In this document: positions 33,773-41,532 of the stretch, piece by piece
Layout of the letters: each line of letters starts with the position of its first letter
Numbering within the stretch: the stretch's first letter is position 1
NCBI GenBank assembly: GCA_026003395.1
Contig: BPHE01000004.1
Span: 62,001 to 126,000 of the forward strand
Source of the DNA: Vicingaceae bacterium
Lineage (GTDB): Bacteria; Bacteroidota; Bacteroidia; Flavobacteriales_E; Vicingaceae
Direction: 5' to 3'
Length of the DNA: 64,000 bases
The notes under the pieces: model-generated
Databases searched by the model: none
Told to the model about the DNA's origin: nothing
What the model saw: the letters and a program-made list of their open reading frames with translations, nothing else
Translations under genes and position numbers: made by a program

Positions 33773-34579
33773 ATGAAACATCAAACGTATTACAATTATC
33801 AATTGACATATTTGCCTAACCGTACGGTAAAGCCAAGAGATGTTGGATTGACCATGGTGATGGACAAAGGTTTGAGTGTACGCCAGGCAGAAGATTTGGT
33901 ACAAACAGCCGGTCATATCATTGATGTGGTGAAATTGGGCTTTGGAACCTCTTTGATTACAGGTGGATTGAAAGAAAAAGTGAAGGTTTATCAAAATGCA
34001 GGCATACAGGTCTATCTGGGAGGAACTTTATTTGAAGCATTTTTGGTCAGAAAAAGATTCCGTGAGTATTTAAAACTTGTCGATTCGCTTGGATTGACTC
34101 ATGTTGAAATTTCCGACGGATCCATCTATCTCAATCACGAGACGAAGTGCAAATACATTCAAAAACTTTCAAAAAACTACACAGTATTCTCAGAAGTGGG
34201 ATCGAAAGAAGAGGGGATATTGATTAGTCCCGGCAAGTGGATTTCAATGATGCAAAAAGAACTGGATAGTGGTTCGTCAAAAGTGATTGCCGAAGCCCGT
34301 GAAAGTGGTACAGTGGGAATATACCGTCCCAGCGGTTCGGCTCATAGTGTTTTGGTCAACAAAATTTTGAAAAAGATTCCTGCCGAGAAAATTATATGGG
34401 AAGCACCCAAAAAAAACCAACAGATATATTTTATCAAACTTCTGGGAGCCAACGTTAATTTGGGCAATATTGCTCCGGAAGAAGCCATTCCTGTGGAAAC
34501 ATTACGTTTGGGTTTAAGAGGCGATACATTTTTTGAACATCTTCCTGAGAAAGTGAAAAAATTGCATAAAGCACGTTAA
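33773..34579 (+). CDS. Phosphosulfolactate synthase (ComA family)
   Basis: 268 aa, a TIM-barrel enzyme. KPRDVGLTMVMDKGLSVRQAEDL, DVVKLGFGTSLI, VYLGGTLFEAFL, THVEISDGS, FSEVGSKEEG, KVIAEARESG, IIWEAPKKNQQIYFIKLLGA and NLGNIAPEEAIPVETLRLGL follow the family from end to end. The reaction adds sulfite to phosphoenolpyruvate to give phosphosulfolactate. In archaea this leads to coenzyme M. In Bacteroidota it might feed sulfonate metabolites such as the sulfonolipid head group, which is my inference. The family assignment is firm. Confidence 0.85.
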   Translation: MKHQTYYNYQLTYLPNRTVKPRDVGLTMVMDKGLSVRQAEDLVQTAGHIIDVVKLGFGTSLITGGLKEKVKVYQNAGIQVYLGGTLFEAFLVRKRFREYLKLVDSLGLTHVEISDGSIYLNHETKCKYIQKLSKNYTVFSEVGSKEEGILISPGKWISMMQKELDSGSSKVIAEARESGTVGIYRPSGSAHSVLVNKILKKIPAEKIIWEAPKKNQQIYFIKLLGANVNLGNIAPEEAIPVETLRLGLRGDTFFEHLPEKVKKLHKAR

Positions 34580-34581
34580 AA

Positions 34582-35259
34582 GTGGATTGGTTAAAGCGTT
34601 TATTTGATTTTATCTTGCACATTGACGTGCACTTGCTCGAATTGATACATCAATACGGCACCTGGGTTTATGTCATTTTGTTTTTGATTATTTTCGTAGA
34701 AACCGGTCTGGTTGTCATGCCTTTTTTGCCCGGAGATTCGTTGTTGTTTGCCGCCGGTGCTTTTGCCGCTCAGGGAAGCTTAAATATATTTGTTTTGTTG
34801 ATTTTGCTCTTTGTGGCTGCCGTGATAGGAGATTCTTTAAATTATTATTTGGGTAAAACCATTGGATTGAAAGTATTGCAATGGAAAGTGGGTGGAAAAA
34901 ATTTGGTGAAAAAAGAGTACATTGATAAAACCAAAGAATTTTATGCAAAGTATGGCTCTAAAACGATAGTCATTGCCAGATTTGTTCCTATTGTCAGAAC
35001 ATTTGCACCTTTTGTTGCGGGAGTTGGAGATATGCAGTATCGGAAGTTTATTTTTTATAATATCGCCGGTGGTTTCATTTGGGTATTTTTATTGACATTG
35101 GCCGGTTATTTCTTTGGCAATATACCTATTGTGAAAAACCATTTCGAAAAAGTCATATTTTTGATCATTTTCATCTCAATATTGCCAATAATTACCGAAT
35201 GGATAAAACATTTGTTGAAAAAGAGAAAAAAATCTACGGACTCATCGGTAAAAGTTTAA
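34582..35259 (+). CDS. DedA-family inner-membrane protein
   Basis: 225 aa, starting at GTG two bases after the previous stop. It has the DedA/SNARE-associated core: FVETGLVVMPFLPGDSLLFAAG near residues 38-60, then IGDSLNYYLGKTIG, FYAKYGSKTIVIARFVPIVRTFAPFVAG and a Gly-rich loop before the last membrane segments. DedA proteins are polyprenyl- or phospholipid transporters driven by ion gradients. The C-terminus ([15 protein letters not shown]) is encoded in the 61 bases shared with the aroE frame. Confidence 0.88.
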   Translation: MDWLKRLFDFILHIDVHLLELIHQYGTWVYVILFLIIFVETGLVVMPFLPGDSLLFAAGAFAAQGSLNIFVLLILLFVAAVIGDSLNYYLGKTIGLKVLQWKVGGKNLVKKEYIDKTKEFYAKYGSKTIVIARFVPIVRTFAPFVAGVGDMQYRKFIFYNIAGGFIWVFLLTLAGYFFGNIPIVKNHFEKVIFLIIFISILPIITEWIKHLLKKRKKSTDSSVKV

Positions 35260-35987
35260 AACATTCCTTTTCACGTAAATATTTTTTGGAAAAATTTTCA
35301 AAAGAGAAGATCCATGCCGATTATTTAAACTGGGAAATTAATGATGTCGAAGAAATCTATCACTTGATAGATAAATATCCCGGCATCGAAGGATTTAATG
35401 TGACTATTCCTTTTAAAGAAGCCGTAATAAATCATTTGCATTGGCTCACAGAAGAAGCCAAAGATATTGGTGCGGTCAATACCGTCAAAGTTATCCATAT
35501 AAAAAAAGGTATATTGCTGACAGGACATAATACCGATGCAACGGCCTTTGAAGATACCTTAAAACCTTTATTGGGTAAACATCACAATAAAGCATTGATA
35601 TTGGGAAGTGGCGGAGCATCAAAGGCAGTCGGGTATGTTCTGAGAAAATTAAATATCGATTTTTTAATTGTATCCCGAAAGGCAAGTTTTCAAAAAAATT
35701 TTATTACATACGATCAGATAAGTAAAGACATTATGGAACAATATCCATTGATAATCAATTCCACGCCAATGGGAATGTTTCCGCAAATACATGTCAGGCC
35801 CTCTTTGCCTGTGGAATATTTTAATGAATCACACCTTGTGTATGATTTGATTTACAATCCTGAAAATACACTCTTGATGCAGGAAGCCAAAAGAAGAGGG
35901 GCCACTGCAGTAAACGGTCTTCAGATGCTTTACCGCCAGGCAGATCTTGCATGGGAATACTGGAACAATTGTTTGTTGATTTTTTAA
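35199..35987 (+). CDS. aroE: Shikimate dehydrogenase
   Basis: 262 aa from the ATG at 35199, the normal length. It carries [17 protein letters not shown] for substrate binding, [12 protein letters not shown] with the catalytic Lys, [18 protein letters not shown] with the catalytic Asp, the NADP loop [12 protein letters not shown] and [17 protein letters not shown] near the end. It reduces 3-dehydroshikimate in chorismate synthesis. No alternative in-frame start lies between 35199 and the first family residues, so the 61-base overlap with the dedA gene appears real. Confidence 0.9.
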   Translation: MDKTFVEKEKKIYGLIGKSLKHSFSRKYFLEKFSKEKIHADYLNWEINDVEEIYHLIDKYPGIEGFNVTIPFKEAVINHLHWLTEEAKDIGAVNTVKVIHIKKGILLTGHNTDATAFEDTLKPLLGKHHNKALILGSGGASKAVGYVLRKLNIDFLIVSRKASFQKNFITYDQISKDIMEQYPLIINSTPMGMFPQIHVRPSLPVEYFNESHLVYDLIYNPENTLLMQEAKRRGATAVNGLQMLYRQADLAWEYWNNCLLIF

Positions 35988-36036
35988 TCATGTTAGTTTC
36001 ATTAAAATACTTAATTTTACGGGAAAAATCAGAATT

Positions 36037-37293
36037 ATGGAAATGACAGCTACCAAGATGACTACTGAAGATTACATAGCACTGGAAAACCAATATGGGG
36101 CGCATAATTACCATCCACTGCCGGTGGTGTTGGAAAGAGGAGAGGGGGTGTATGTTTGGGATGTGGAAGGGAAAAGATATTATGATTTTTTGAGTGCTTA
36201 TTCGGCCGTAAATCAAGGGCATGGACATCCGCGTATCATAGAGGCCTTTATACAGCAAGCCCGCAAGTTAACACTTACTTCCAGGGCCTTTTACAACAAA
36301 GAACTGGGGTTATTCGAAAAATTTATCACCAATTTGTTTGGTTACGATAAGGTGTTGATGATGAACACCGGGGCAGAAGCTGTTGAAACAGCCATAAAAC
36401 TCGCCCGGAAGTGGGGTTATGAAAAAAAAGGCGTGCAACCGGAAAAAGCAACCATTGTGGTGTGCGAAAATAATTTCCACGGACGTACGACCACCATCAT
36501 TTCTTTTTCGACAGATCCACAAAGCAGGGAAAATTTTGGGCCTTATACTCCGGGGTTTATTACAATACCTTATAACAACACAGCAGCATTGGAAGAAGTA
36601 TTGTCGAACAATCACAATATCGTTGGATTTCTCGTAGAACCAATTCAAGGTGAGGCAGGGGTGTATGTGCCGGATGAAGGGTATTTAAAATCTGCCGAAG
36701 AAATTTGTAGGAAGCACAATGTGTTGTTCATGGCCGATGAAATTCAAACAGGCCTTTGCAGAACCGGTAAGTTGTTGGCATGTATGTACGAAAACGTCCG
36801 CCCGGACATACTAATTTTGGGGAAAGCGCTTTCCGGGGGCACGATGCCTGTATCTGCAGTGCTGGCAGATGACGAAATTATGTTGACAATTAAGCCCGGA
36901 CAACATGGTTCCACCTTTGGTGGCAATCCTTTGGCATGCAGAGTGGCTACCGAAGCTCTGAATGTATTGTTAGATGAACATCTTGCAGAAAATGCTGCCG
37001 AAAAAGGAGAAAAATTGAGGATTGCCCTGAATAAAATTGCTGACCAAAGCAATGGGTTGATTCAGACCGTGAGGGGAAAAGGTTTATTAAATGCCATTGT
37101 GATTAATTGCGATGAAGATAGCGATAAGGCATGGAAATTTTGTTTGTTATTAAAAGAAAACGGTTTGCTAGCCAAGCCTACGCATGGAAATATCATAAGG
37201 TTTGCCCCTCCATTAATTATCAATGATCAACAATTACAAGAATGCATTGCTATTATTGAAAAAACAGTGAATGACTTCAATTCAACTATGTGA
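36037..37293 (+). CDS. rocD: Ornithine--oxo-acid aminotransferase
   Basis: 418 aa, class III PLP aminotransferase. [100 protein letters not shown] and [18 protein letters not shown] (the PLP lysine) identify the ornithine aminotransferase branch rather than acetylornithine aminotransferase. It links ornithine/arginine breakdown to proline. The gene is monocistronic. Confidence 0.9.
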   Translation: MEMTATKMTTEDYIALENQYGAHNYHPLPVVLERGEGVYVWDVEGKRYYDFLSAYSAVNQGHGHPRIIEAFIQQARKLTLTSRAFYNKELGLFEKFITNLFGYDKVLMMNTGAEAVETAIKLARKWGYEKKGVQPEKATIVVCENNFHGRTTTIISFSTDPQSRENFGPYTPGFITIPYNNTAALEEVLSNNHNIVGFLVEPIQGEAGVYVPDEGYLKSAEEICRKHNVLFMADEIQTGLCRTGKLLACMYENVRPDILILGKALSGGTMPVSAVLADDEIMLTIKPGQHGSTFGGNPLACRVATEALNVLLDEHLAENAAEKGEKLRIALNKIADQSNGLIQTVRGKGLLNAIVINCDEDSDKAWKFCLLLKENGLLAKPTHGNIIRFAPPLIINDQQLQECIAIIEKTVNDFNSTM

Positions 37294-37445
37294 CACTATT
37301 TTTTTGCCTGACATAAGCAATTTACTTGTATCTTGGCATATATGCCCGACCGGTCATTTTTTTGCATAAATTAAGCCCAATTGTATTAAGGAGATGGTAA
37401 GGTTATTCAGGAATTTTATTTATTTTTGTAAAAAATCATTCAGCC

Positions 37446-38003
37446 ATGTTAAAAAAGTATCTTTATATCATAGCAGGTCTTGCATTTGTGTCATTATTTT
37501 CTTTTAACCCAAAAAATGAGGCCGAATTGAAAATCTCGGGAAATGGCGATGCAAAAGTTGGTTTGAACATTGGCAATAAAGCGCCCGAAATTGTGATGAA
37601 CGATCCTGAAGGCAAACCCATAGCATTATCTTCATTGAAAGGAAAGATGGTATTGATTGATTTCTGGGCTTCGTGGTGCGGTCCATGCCGTCGTGAGAAT
37701 CCTTTTGTGGTGAAAGCTTATCATGAGTTTAAAGACAAAAAATTTAAAAACGGTAAATCCTTCACTGTTTACAGTGTTTCTTTGGACAATAATAAAGAGG
37801 CATGGAAAGCTGCCATTGAAAAAGATGGCTTGTCCTGGCCTTATCATGTGAGTGATTTGCGTGGGTGGAGCAACAGTGCCGCTCAGATGTATGGAGTATA
37901 TTCCATACCTTCCAATGTTTTGATCGATGGAGACGGCATCATACTTGCCAAGAATCTAAGGGGCGAAGCTCTTTCGGAGTTTTTAAGAAACCAGTTGAAG
38001 TGA
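37446..38003 (+). CDS. TlpA-like periplasmic thiol-disulfide oxidoreductase
   Basis: 185 aa. Residues 1-20 are a hydrophobic signal or anchor (KKYLYIIAGLAFVSLFSF). The thioredoxin domain follows: GNKAPEIVMNDPEGKPI, LIDFWASWCGPCRREN with the CXXC pair at 78 and 81, VSLDNNKEAWKAAIEKDGL, the cis-Pro in YSIPSNVLIDGDG. This is the TlpA/ResA layout for reducing disulfides in the periplasm, for instance in cytochrome c maturation. TATTTTTG (37421-37428) may be its -7 element. Confidence 0.88.
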   Translation: MLKKYLYIIAGLAFVSLFSFNPKNEAELKISGNGDAKVGLNIGNKAPEIVMNDPEGKPIALSSLKGKMVLIDFWASWCGPCRRENPFVVKAYHEFKDKKFKNGKSFTVYSVSLDNNKEAWKAAIEKDGLSWPYHVSDLRGWSNSAAQMYGVYSIPSNVLIDGDGIILAKNLRGEALSEFLRNQLK

Positions 38004-38085
38004 TTGTTGGTCGGGTAATTTCGACAGAAGTTTTCTTCTTTGATAAATCTTTTACTTCCAATCCGGGAACGACCTCAAATTTAAA

Positions 38086-38570
38086 TTAAGGAAATCGGGA
38101 TCTATAAATTCTGGAAGCGTCTGAAACTGCTAATGTCTGTCCGAAATATTTATTCTGCCCCAAATAAACAAACCCGATTGTTCCACCGCCAAGTCCCCAA
38201 TATTTTATCCATTTTGGTTTCGTTGGTCGTTCGGTGGTTGAAATATAATCATTCAGGTCAATTTCGTATTTTCTAGGAATTGACCTGATGGTGCCGATTT
38301 TTCTATTGGCCTTTTAGATGCCAAAGGTAAATCTTTTGTATCAATTGTCCAAAAAGAAAAAAATGGTCATAAAGAGGATAACCTCTTCGTCAAGTTTGTC
38401 AGGATCGGTCACAATGCCATAAATAATTATTTCGTTAGATCCGAGTTAGCTCAGTGTCCACAGACCTGTAAACGGGAGAATAAGCCAATTTGGTTTTCTC
38501 TTCATTATCAGGATTAATTTGTTGTTTGTCGCGAACATTTTGAAATTTTCTGACGTCATTTTTTGACATT
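38086..38570 (-). pseudogene. Decayed minus-strand gene fragment, unknown family
   Basis: Several protein-like readings on the minus strand lie end to end in different frames or broken by stops: QQINPDNEEKTKLAYSPVYR, then SNEIIIYGIVTDPDKLDEEV, then (after in-frame TGA and TAA codons) IRSIPRKYEIDLNDYI and KPKWIKYWGLGGGTIGFVYL with the end SDASRIYRSRFP at 38086. Together they suggest one gene of about 150 codons with at least two frameshifts. I do not recognise the protein. It lies next to an insertion-sequence remnant, which fits decay. Confidence 0.45.
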
Positions 38571-38820
38571 CACGTCAACATTCAAATATACGCAATATTT
38601 TCTCATTTTTTACAACAATTTTTCCGCACACCTCTACTTTAAATCACAATAAAATTTAACCGCCAAAGACGAACTAGTCCTGTTCCAGAGGCGTGCTAAT
38701 AGTAAAATATTGTGAATTGAAAAGGATAGTTCGCACAACAATGATATTTTTAAGTATGGAGGTGGGGAGTTTGGAGTATAAAACTGTCTGCAGGAAACAC
38801 AATAGAAATGGTCAAAATAA
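38571..38820. other. 250 bases with no recognisable gene between two pseudogenes
   Basis: No reading of convincing coding character. It may contain more of the IS remnant's 5' part in a highly diverged state. Confidence 0.4.
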
Positions 38821-39090
38821 AGTCGAAGATCAAACATTAAAACCGTCATTTCTCATCTGAAAAGGCAGTTTAGAATGGGAATCAATTATCTTTTCGGAAA
38901 AGGGAAAGCACAGATAAATGCCTTTTTATCGGCAGCAGCGTGGAATTTGAAGAAATTTATGGAGAGGTTAAAGAAAAACCTTTCTTTTTTGCTCCATTTT
39001 TTCACAAGATTATTAGAGTATTTTTTAGGAAAAAAATTTCCGGTATTCTTTGCATTAAAAAACAAACATCTATTTGGTGTGGCTTTTTAA
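38821..39090 (+). pseudogene. C-terminal remnant of an IS5-family transposase
   Basis: The frame open from 38821 to the stop at 39090 reads SRRSNIKTVISHLKRQFRMG, then NYLFGKGKAQINAFLSAAAW and NLKKFMERLKK. The run RRSxIxxVIxHLKxxxRMGxNYL followed by GxxxNxxLxAAAxN is the conserved C-terminus of IS5-type DDE transposases, including the Glu-region helix. A TAA lies just before 38821 and no N-terminal catalytic part is found upstream. The tail after residue 60 is hydrophobic and degraded. Confidence 0.65.
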
Positions 39091-39233
39091 GGATGAACCA
39101 AGTATCTTTTCTGTTGCGGCCGGTCCTGCCATTGCCACTAACATTTTGCGGGTATCTGAAGTTGCCGAGGGCGATTTGGGTGAGGGCTGAAAGCCCGAAC
39201 CAGATAACAGTTTGTTATACGCTGTCGCCATCA

Positions 39234-40325
39234 TTATTCACCTTCTCCTAAATTTACATTTGTATGGATTATACCAATACCTCCATCTTCATAATCAACT
39301 TTTCCATATTCTTCTATCCCACCTCCATTCCATGAATCTGCGTATTCGTACTTATAGAAAGAACTCATGAATTTTGAAATATTATCACTGAGATTTTCTC
39401 TATTTGCCTTTCTTCCAATTGCATTAAGCAAATCCTGCAAAAACTGAAAAGCGGAATTGTTATAGGGTAATTCTTTCGCATATATCAGCTCCCCTATATG
39501 TCCAAGCAAATATTTATTTGAAAAATCATACACATTATACGATATACATTTATTTCCCAATACAGGCAAATCACAAACAAATGGAAAATACTCAAGACAT
39601 CTCGGGTAATAGTGAATGAACTTATGAAAAATATAGATGCATTCTTCAACATCATGGAATATACAACAAGAACATACCATAGCTTTTCTTTCCAGCTTTA
39701 GTAAATCATCTAACCGTAAAGTATTTTTCATTGATAAAAGAACTTCTAATTCTTTTGAACTAACTAATGCGAAATCACCTGGACTGTAAAGTAATCCATG
39801 TGTTCCAAGACAACCATAATTATTAGATAAGTTATATTCTTTTGAAGGTATAAATGATCGCTTTATCCCCTTAAAAGTTGGAAATCTGGAAAGTAAATAA
39901 AGTTGCTCTTTAGCACTTTGGTTAGAAAACCTCCATGAAATATCTTTTGATTTTTTTACTTGATTTATGGTCATTTTTTCAAAATACTTTTTGCCATTGT
40001 AAACAACGGATAAGATAAAAATTATATCTCCAAGTTCTCTTTGTTTTTTTTCACCATAGTAAATAAATTCTACTTGAGATTTGTTACCGTGAATGAAAAT
40101 GGAGCTAGTGGAAATACTATACTTTTGACCTTTTCCTTGCGTTTTAAATGTTCCTACCCTATTTATGATGGATTCAATGATTTTAACTATTTTATCTTCG
40201 CGATTACTGTAATTACTTTGTATACCTTCTATTAATTTTTCTGATAATTTTTTCCAATGTATTATAAATCCATTGTCATTTGTGATTTCAATATACTTTT
40301 CAATACACTTTATTATCTCTTTCAT
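39234..40325 (-). CDS. Unrecognised 363-aa protein, possible cassette-borne gene
   Basis: 363 aa, no signal peptide or membrane segment. It starts MKEIIKCIEKYIEITNDNGF and is Lys/Ile/Asn-rich. A Cys cluster (MVCSCCIFHDVEEC) occurs near residue 220, followed by KFIHYYPRCLEYFPFVCDLP, and the end is Gly/Glu-rich (SWNGGGIEEYGKVDYEDGGI). I recognise no domain. Its A+T content is higher than that of neighbouring housekeeping genes. It is alone between an IS remnant and a toxin-antitoxin pair, and both ends carry GTTATACGC-like sequence (39213-39222 and 40352-40367), suggesting recent arrival. Confidence 0.65.
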   Translation of the reverse strand: MKEIIKCIEKYIEITNDNGFIIHWKKLSEKLIEGIQSNYSNREDKIVKIIESIINRVGTFKTQGKGQKYSISTSSIFIHGNKSQVEFIYYGEKKQRELGDIIFILSVVYNGKKYFEKMTINQVKKSKDISWRFSNQSAKEQLYLLSRFPTFKGIKRSFIPSKEYNLSNNYGCLGTHGLLYSPGDFALVSSKELEVLLSMKNTLRLDDLLKLERKAMVCSCCIFHDVEECIYIFHKFIHYYPRCLEYFPFVCDLPVLGNKCISYNVYDFSNKYLLGHIGELIYAKELPYNNSAFQFLQDLLNAIGRKANRENLSDNISKFMSSFYKYEYADSWNGGGIEEYGKVDYEDGGIGIIHTNVNLGEGE

Positions 40326-40513
40326 GGTTTAACCAAATGAAAATGACGATTGCGTATATAACGCCCAAATATACTAAACTTATTCTTTCTTTTGCAATAT
40401 TTATAGCAGTAACCTATCTATTGGCTAAAGGTGTTTGATTTAGATTTGTCAGGTGTTTTAATGTGTTGAATGTATTCTGCGTAATATTAATCGTGTGAAA
40501 TGTCTTTATGCTT

Positions 40514-40861
40514 TTATTGATGTTTTGGGCTCGACATATTTTCTGATGGCATTATTTCATTTCTGTCAAAAAAAATTATTCCTACCCGTGCTATATGTTC
40601 TAGTAGTTCTATGTTTTTGATTTGTTTGTGGATAGACAAATCTATTTTATATGGCAATAGCAAGTCGTCCAATTCATTTTCTATCTTTTGTAGAATAGTC
40701 AGATTCAGTTTGTCTCCGATGAGCGTCAAGTCAATGTCTGAACCGGGTTTGTAATTGCCCTTGGCCCTTGAGCCATACAAAATGGCTTTTTCAACTTCGG
40801 GATATTTTTTAAAAACGTCCTGAATGGATTGAATGGTTGTTATTTTTAATCCATACATCAT
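40514..40861 (-). CDS. MNT-family nucleotidyltransferase (antitoxin-type)
   Basis: 115 aa. The minimal nucleotidyltransferase motif AILYGSRAKGNYKPGSDIDL near residues 27-46 contains the GSxAxG and DxD signatures; a third acidic position (KIDLSIH) follows. In HEPN/MNT modules this protein adds AMP to its partner and neutralises it. It lies 12 bases after the HI0074-type HEPN gene. Two ATG codons (40861, 40858) are possible starts. Confidence 0.85.
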   Translation of the reverse strand: MMYGLKITTIQSIQDVFKKYPEVEKAILYGSRAKGNYKPGSDIDLTLIGDKLNLTILQKIENELDDLLLPYKIDLSIHKQIKNIELLEHIARVGIIFFDRNEIMPSENMSSPKHQ

Positions 40862-40873
40862 AGATAGTTCGTC

Positions 40874-41335
40874 TTAATCTCTGCTACTTTGCAATTTTTC
40901 CATCTGATTTTTAAATTGTTTAAACTCCTGATAGTATTCATGGATTATTTTCATAAATATATCGTCTGCTGTTTCTTCATTGTATGTGTGTGATGTTTTG
41001 TTGCAGCTTTTAATCATATCCATCCAAACTTCACCATTGGTAATCAAGCCCGTTTCAAATGCTTTTCTTGTGGCATCTTTAGAACCAAATATATTGTTGT
41101 TTCCGGCGTTTTCTAAAAAGTCCTTCATCACATTCCAGGCCAACTCATGCGTATATTCAAAACGTTGTATCAATCCTTCTTTAATAATGTCATCCAAAAA
41201 TTTATCTTCGTCAATGGTACCATCTTCTTGAATCTGATATTCCTTTTTAATTCTCAATACGGCCTCTTCTAATTTCAAAAATGCTTTTACATAATTGCCA
41301 AAGCGCTGTTGCCATCGGATATCTTGTGTGCTCAT
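40874..41335 (-). CDS. HEPN-type nucleotidyltransferase substrate-binding protein (HI0074 family)
   Basis: 153 aa, all helical. It has the family layout: WQQRFGNYVKAFLKLEEAV, IKEGLIQRFEYTHELAWNVM, GSKDATRKAFETGLI and CNKTSHTYNEETADDIF, the last being the conserved Ser-His-x-Tyr region, with a four-helix bundle end. HEPN partners of MNT proteins can be RNases or AMPylation substrates; the toxin reading is inference. It has a good promoter upstream and precedes the MNT gene. Confidence 0.85.
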   Translation of the reverse strand: MSTQDIRWQQRFGNYVKAFLKLEEAVLRIKKEYQIQEDGTIDEDKFLDDIIKEGLIQRFEYTHELAWNVMKDFLENAGNNNIFGSKDATRKAFETGLITNGEVWMDMIKSCNKTSHTYNEETADDIFMKIIHEYYQEFKQFKNQMEKLQSSRD

Positions 41336-41352
41336 CTTAAATTATTTCAGCT

Positions 41353-41386
41353 CAAATATAGTAAATCCAATAATTCTGCTTTCAAA
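41353..41386 (-). promoter_or_regulatory. Promoter of the HEPN/MNT pair
   Basis: Minus strand: TTTG (41383-41386), 22 bases, TATATTTG (41353-41360), 18 bases before the HEPN ATG. Confidence 0.55.
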
Positions 41387-41532
41387 ATAATTTACTCCAA
41401 ATCTTAAAAAATTCTTGAAAATTAAAAAATTAAGAAATCAGAAAAACAAAGGGAATATATAATGAGAATTGACATAAGAGAATGTATTTGTAGAGACACG
41501 AAAACAAAATCCTATTGAGATAAATTAGAAAA

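Noticed and set aside
38940-39251. 103-codon plus-strand frame after the transposase remnant
   Set aside because: Overlaps the recognisable IS5 C-terminus in another frame and has no protein-like character beyond 39100.
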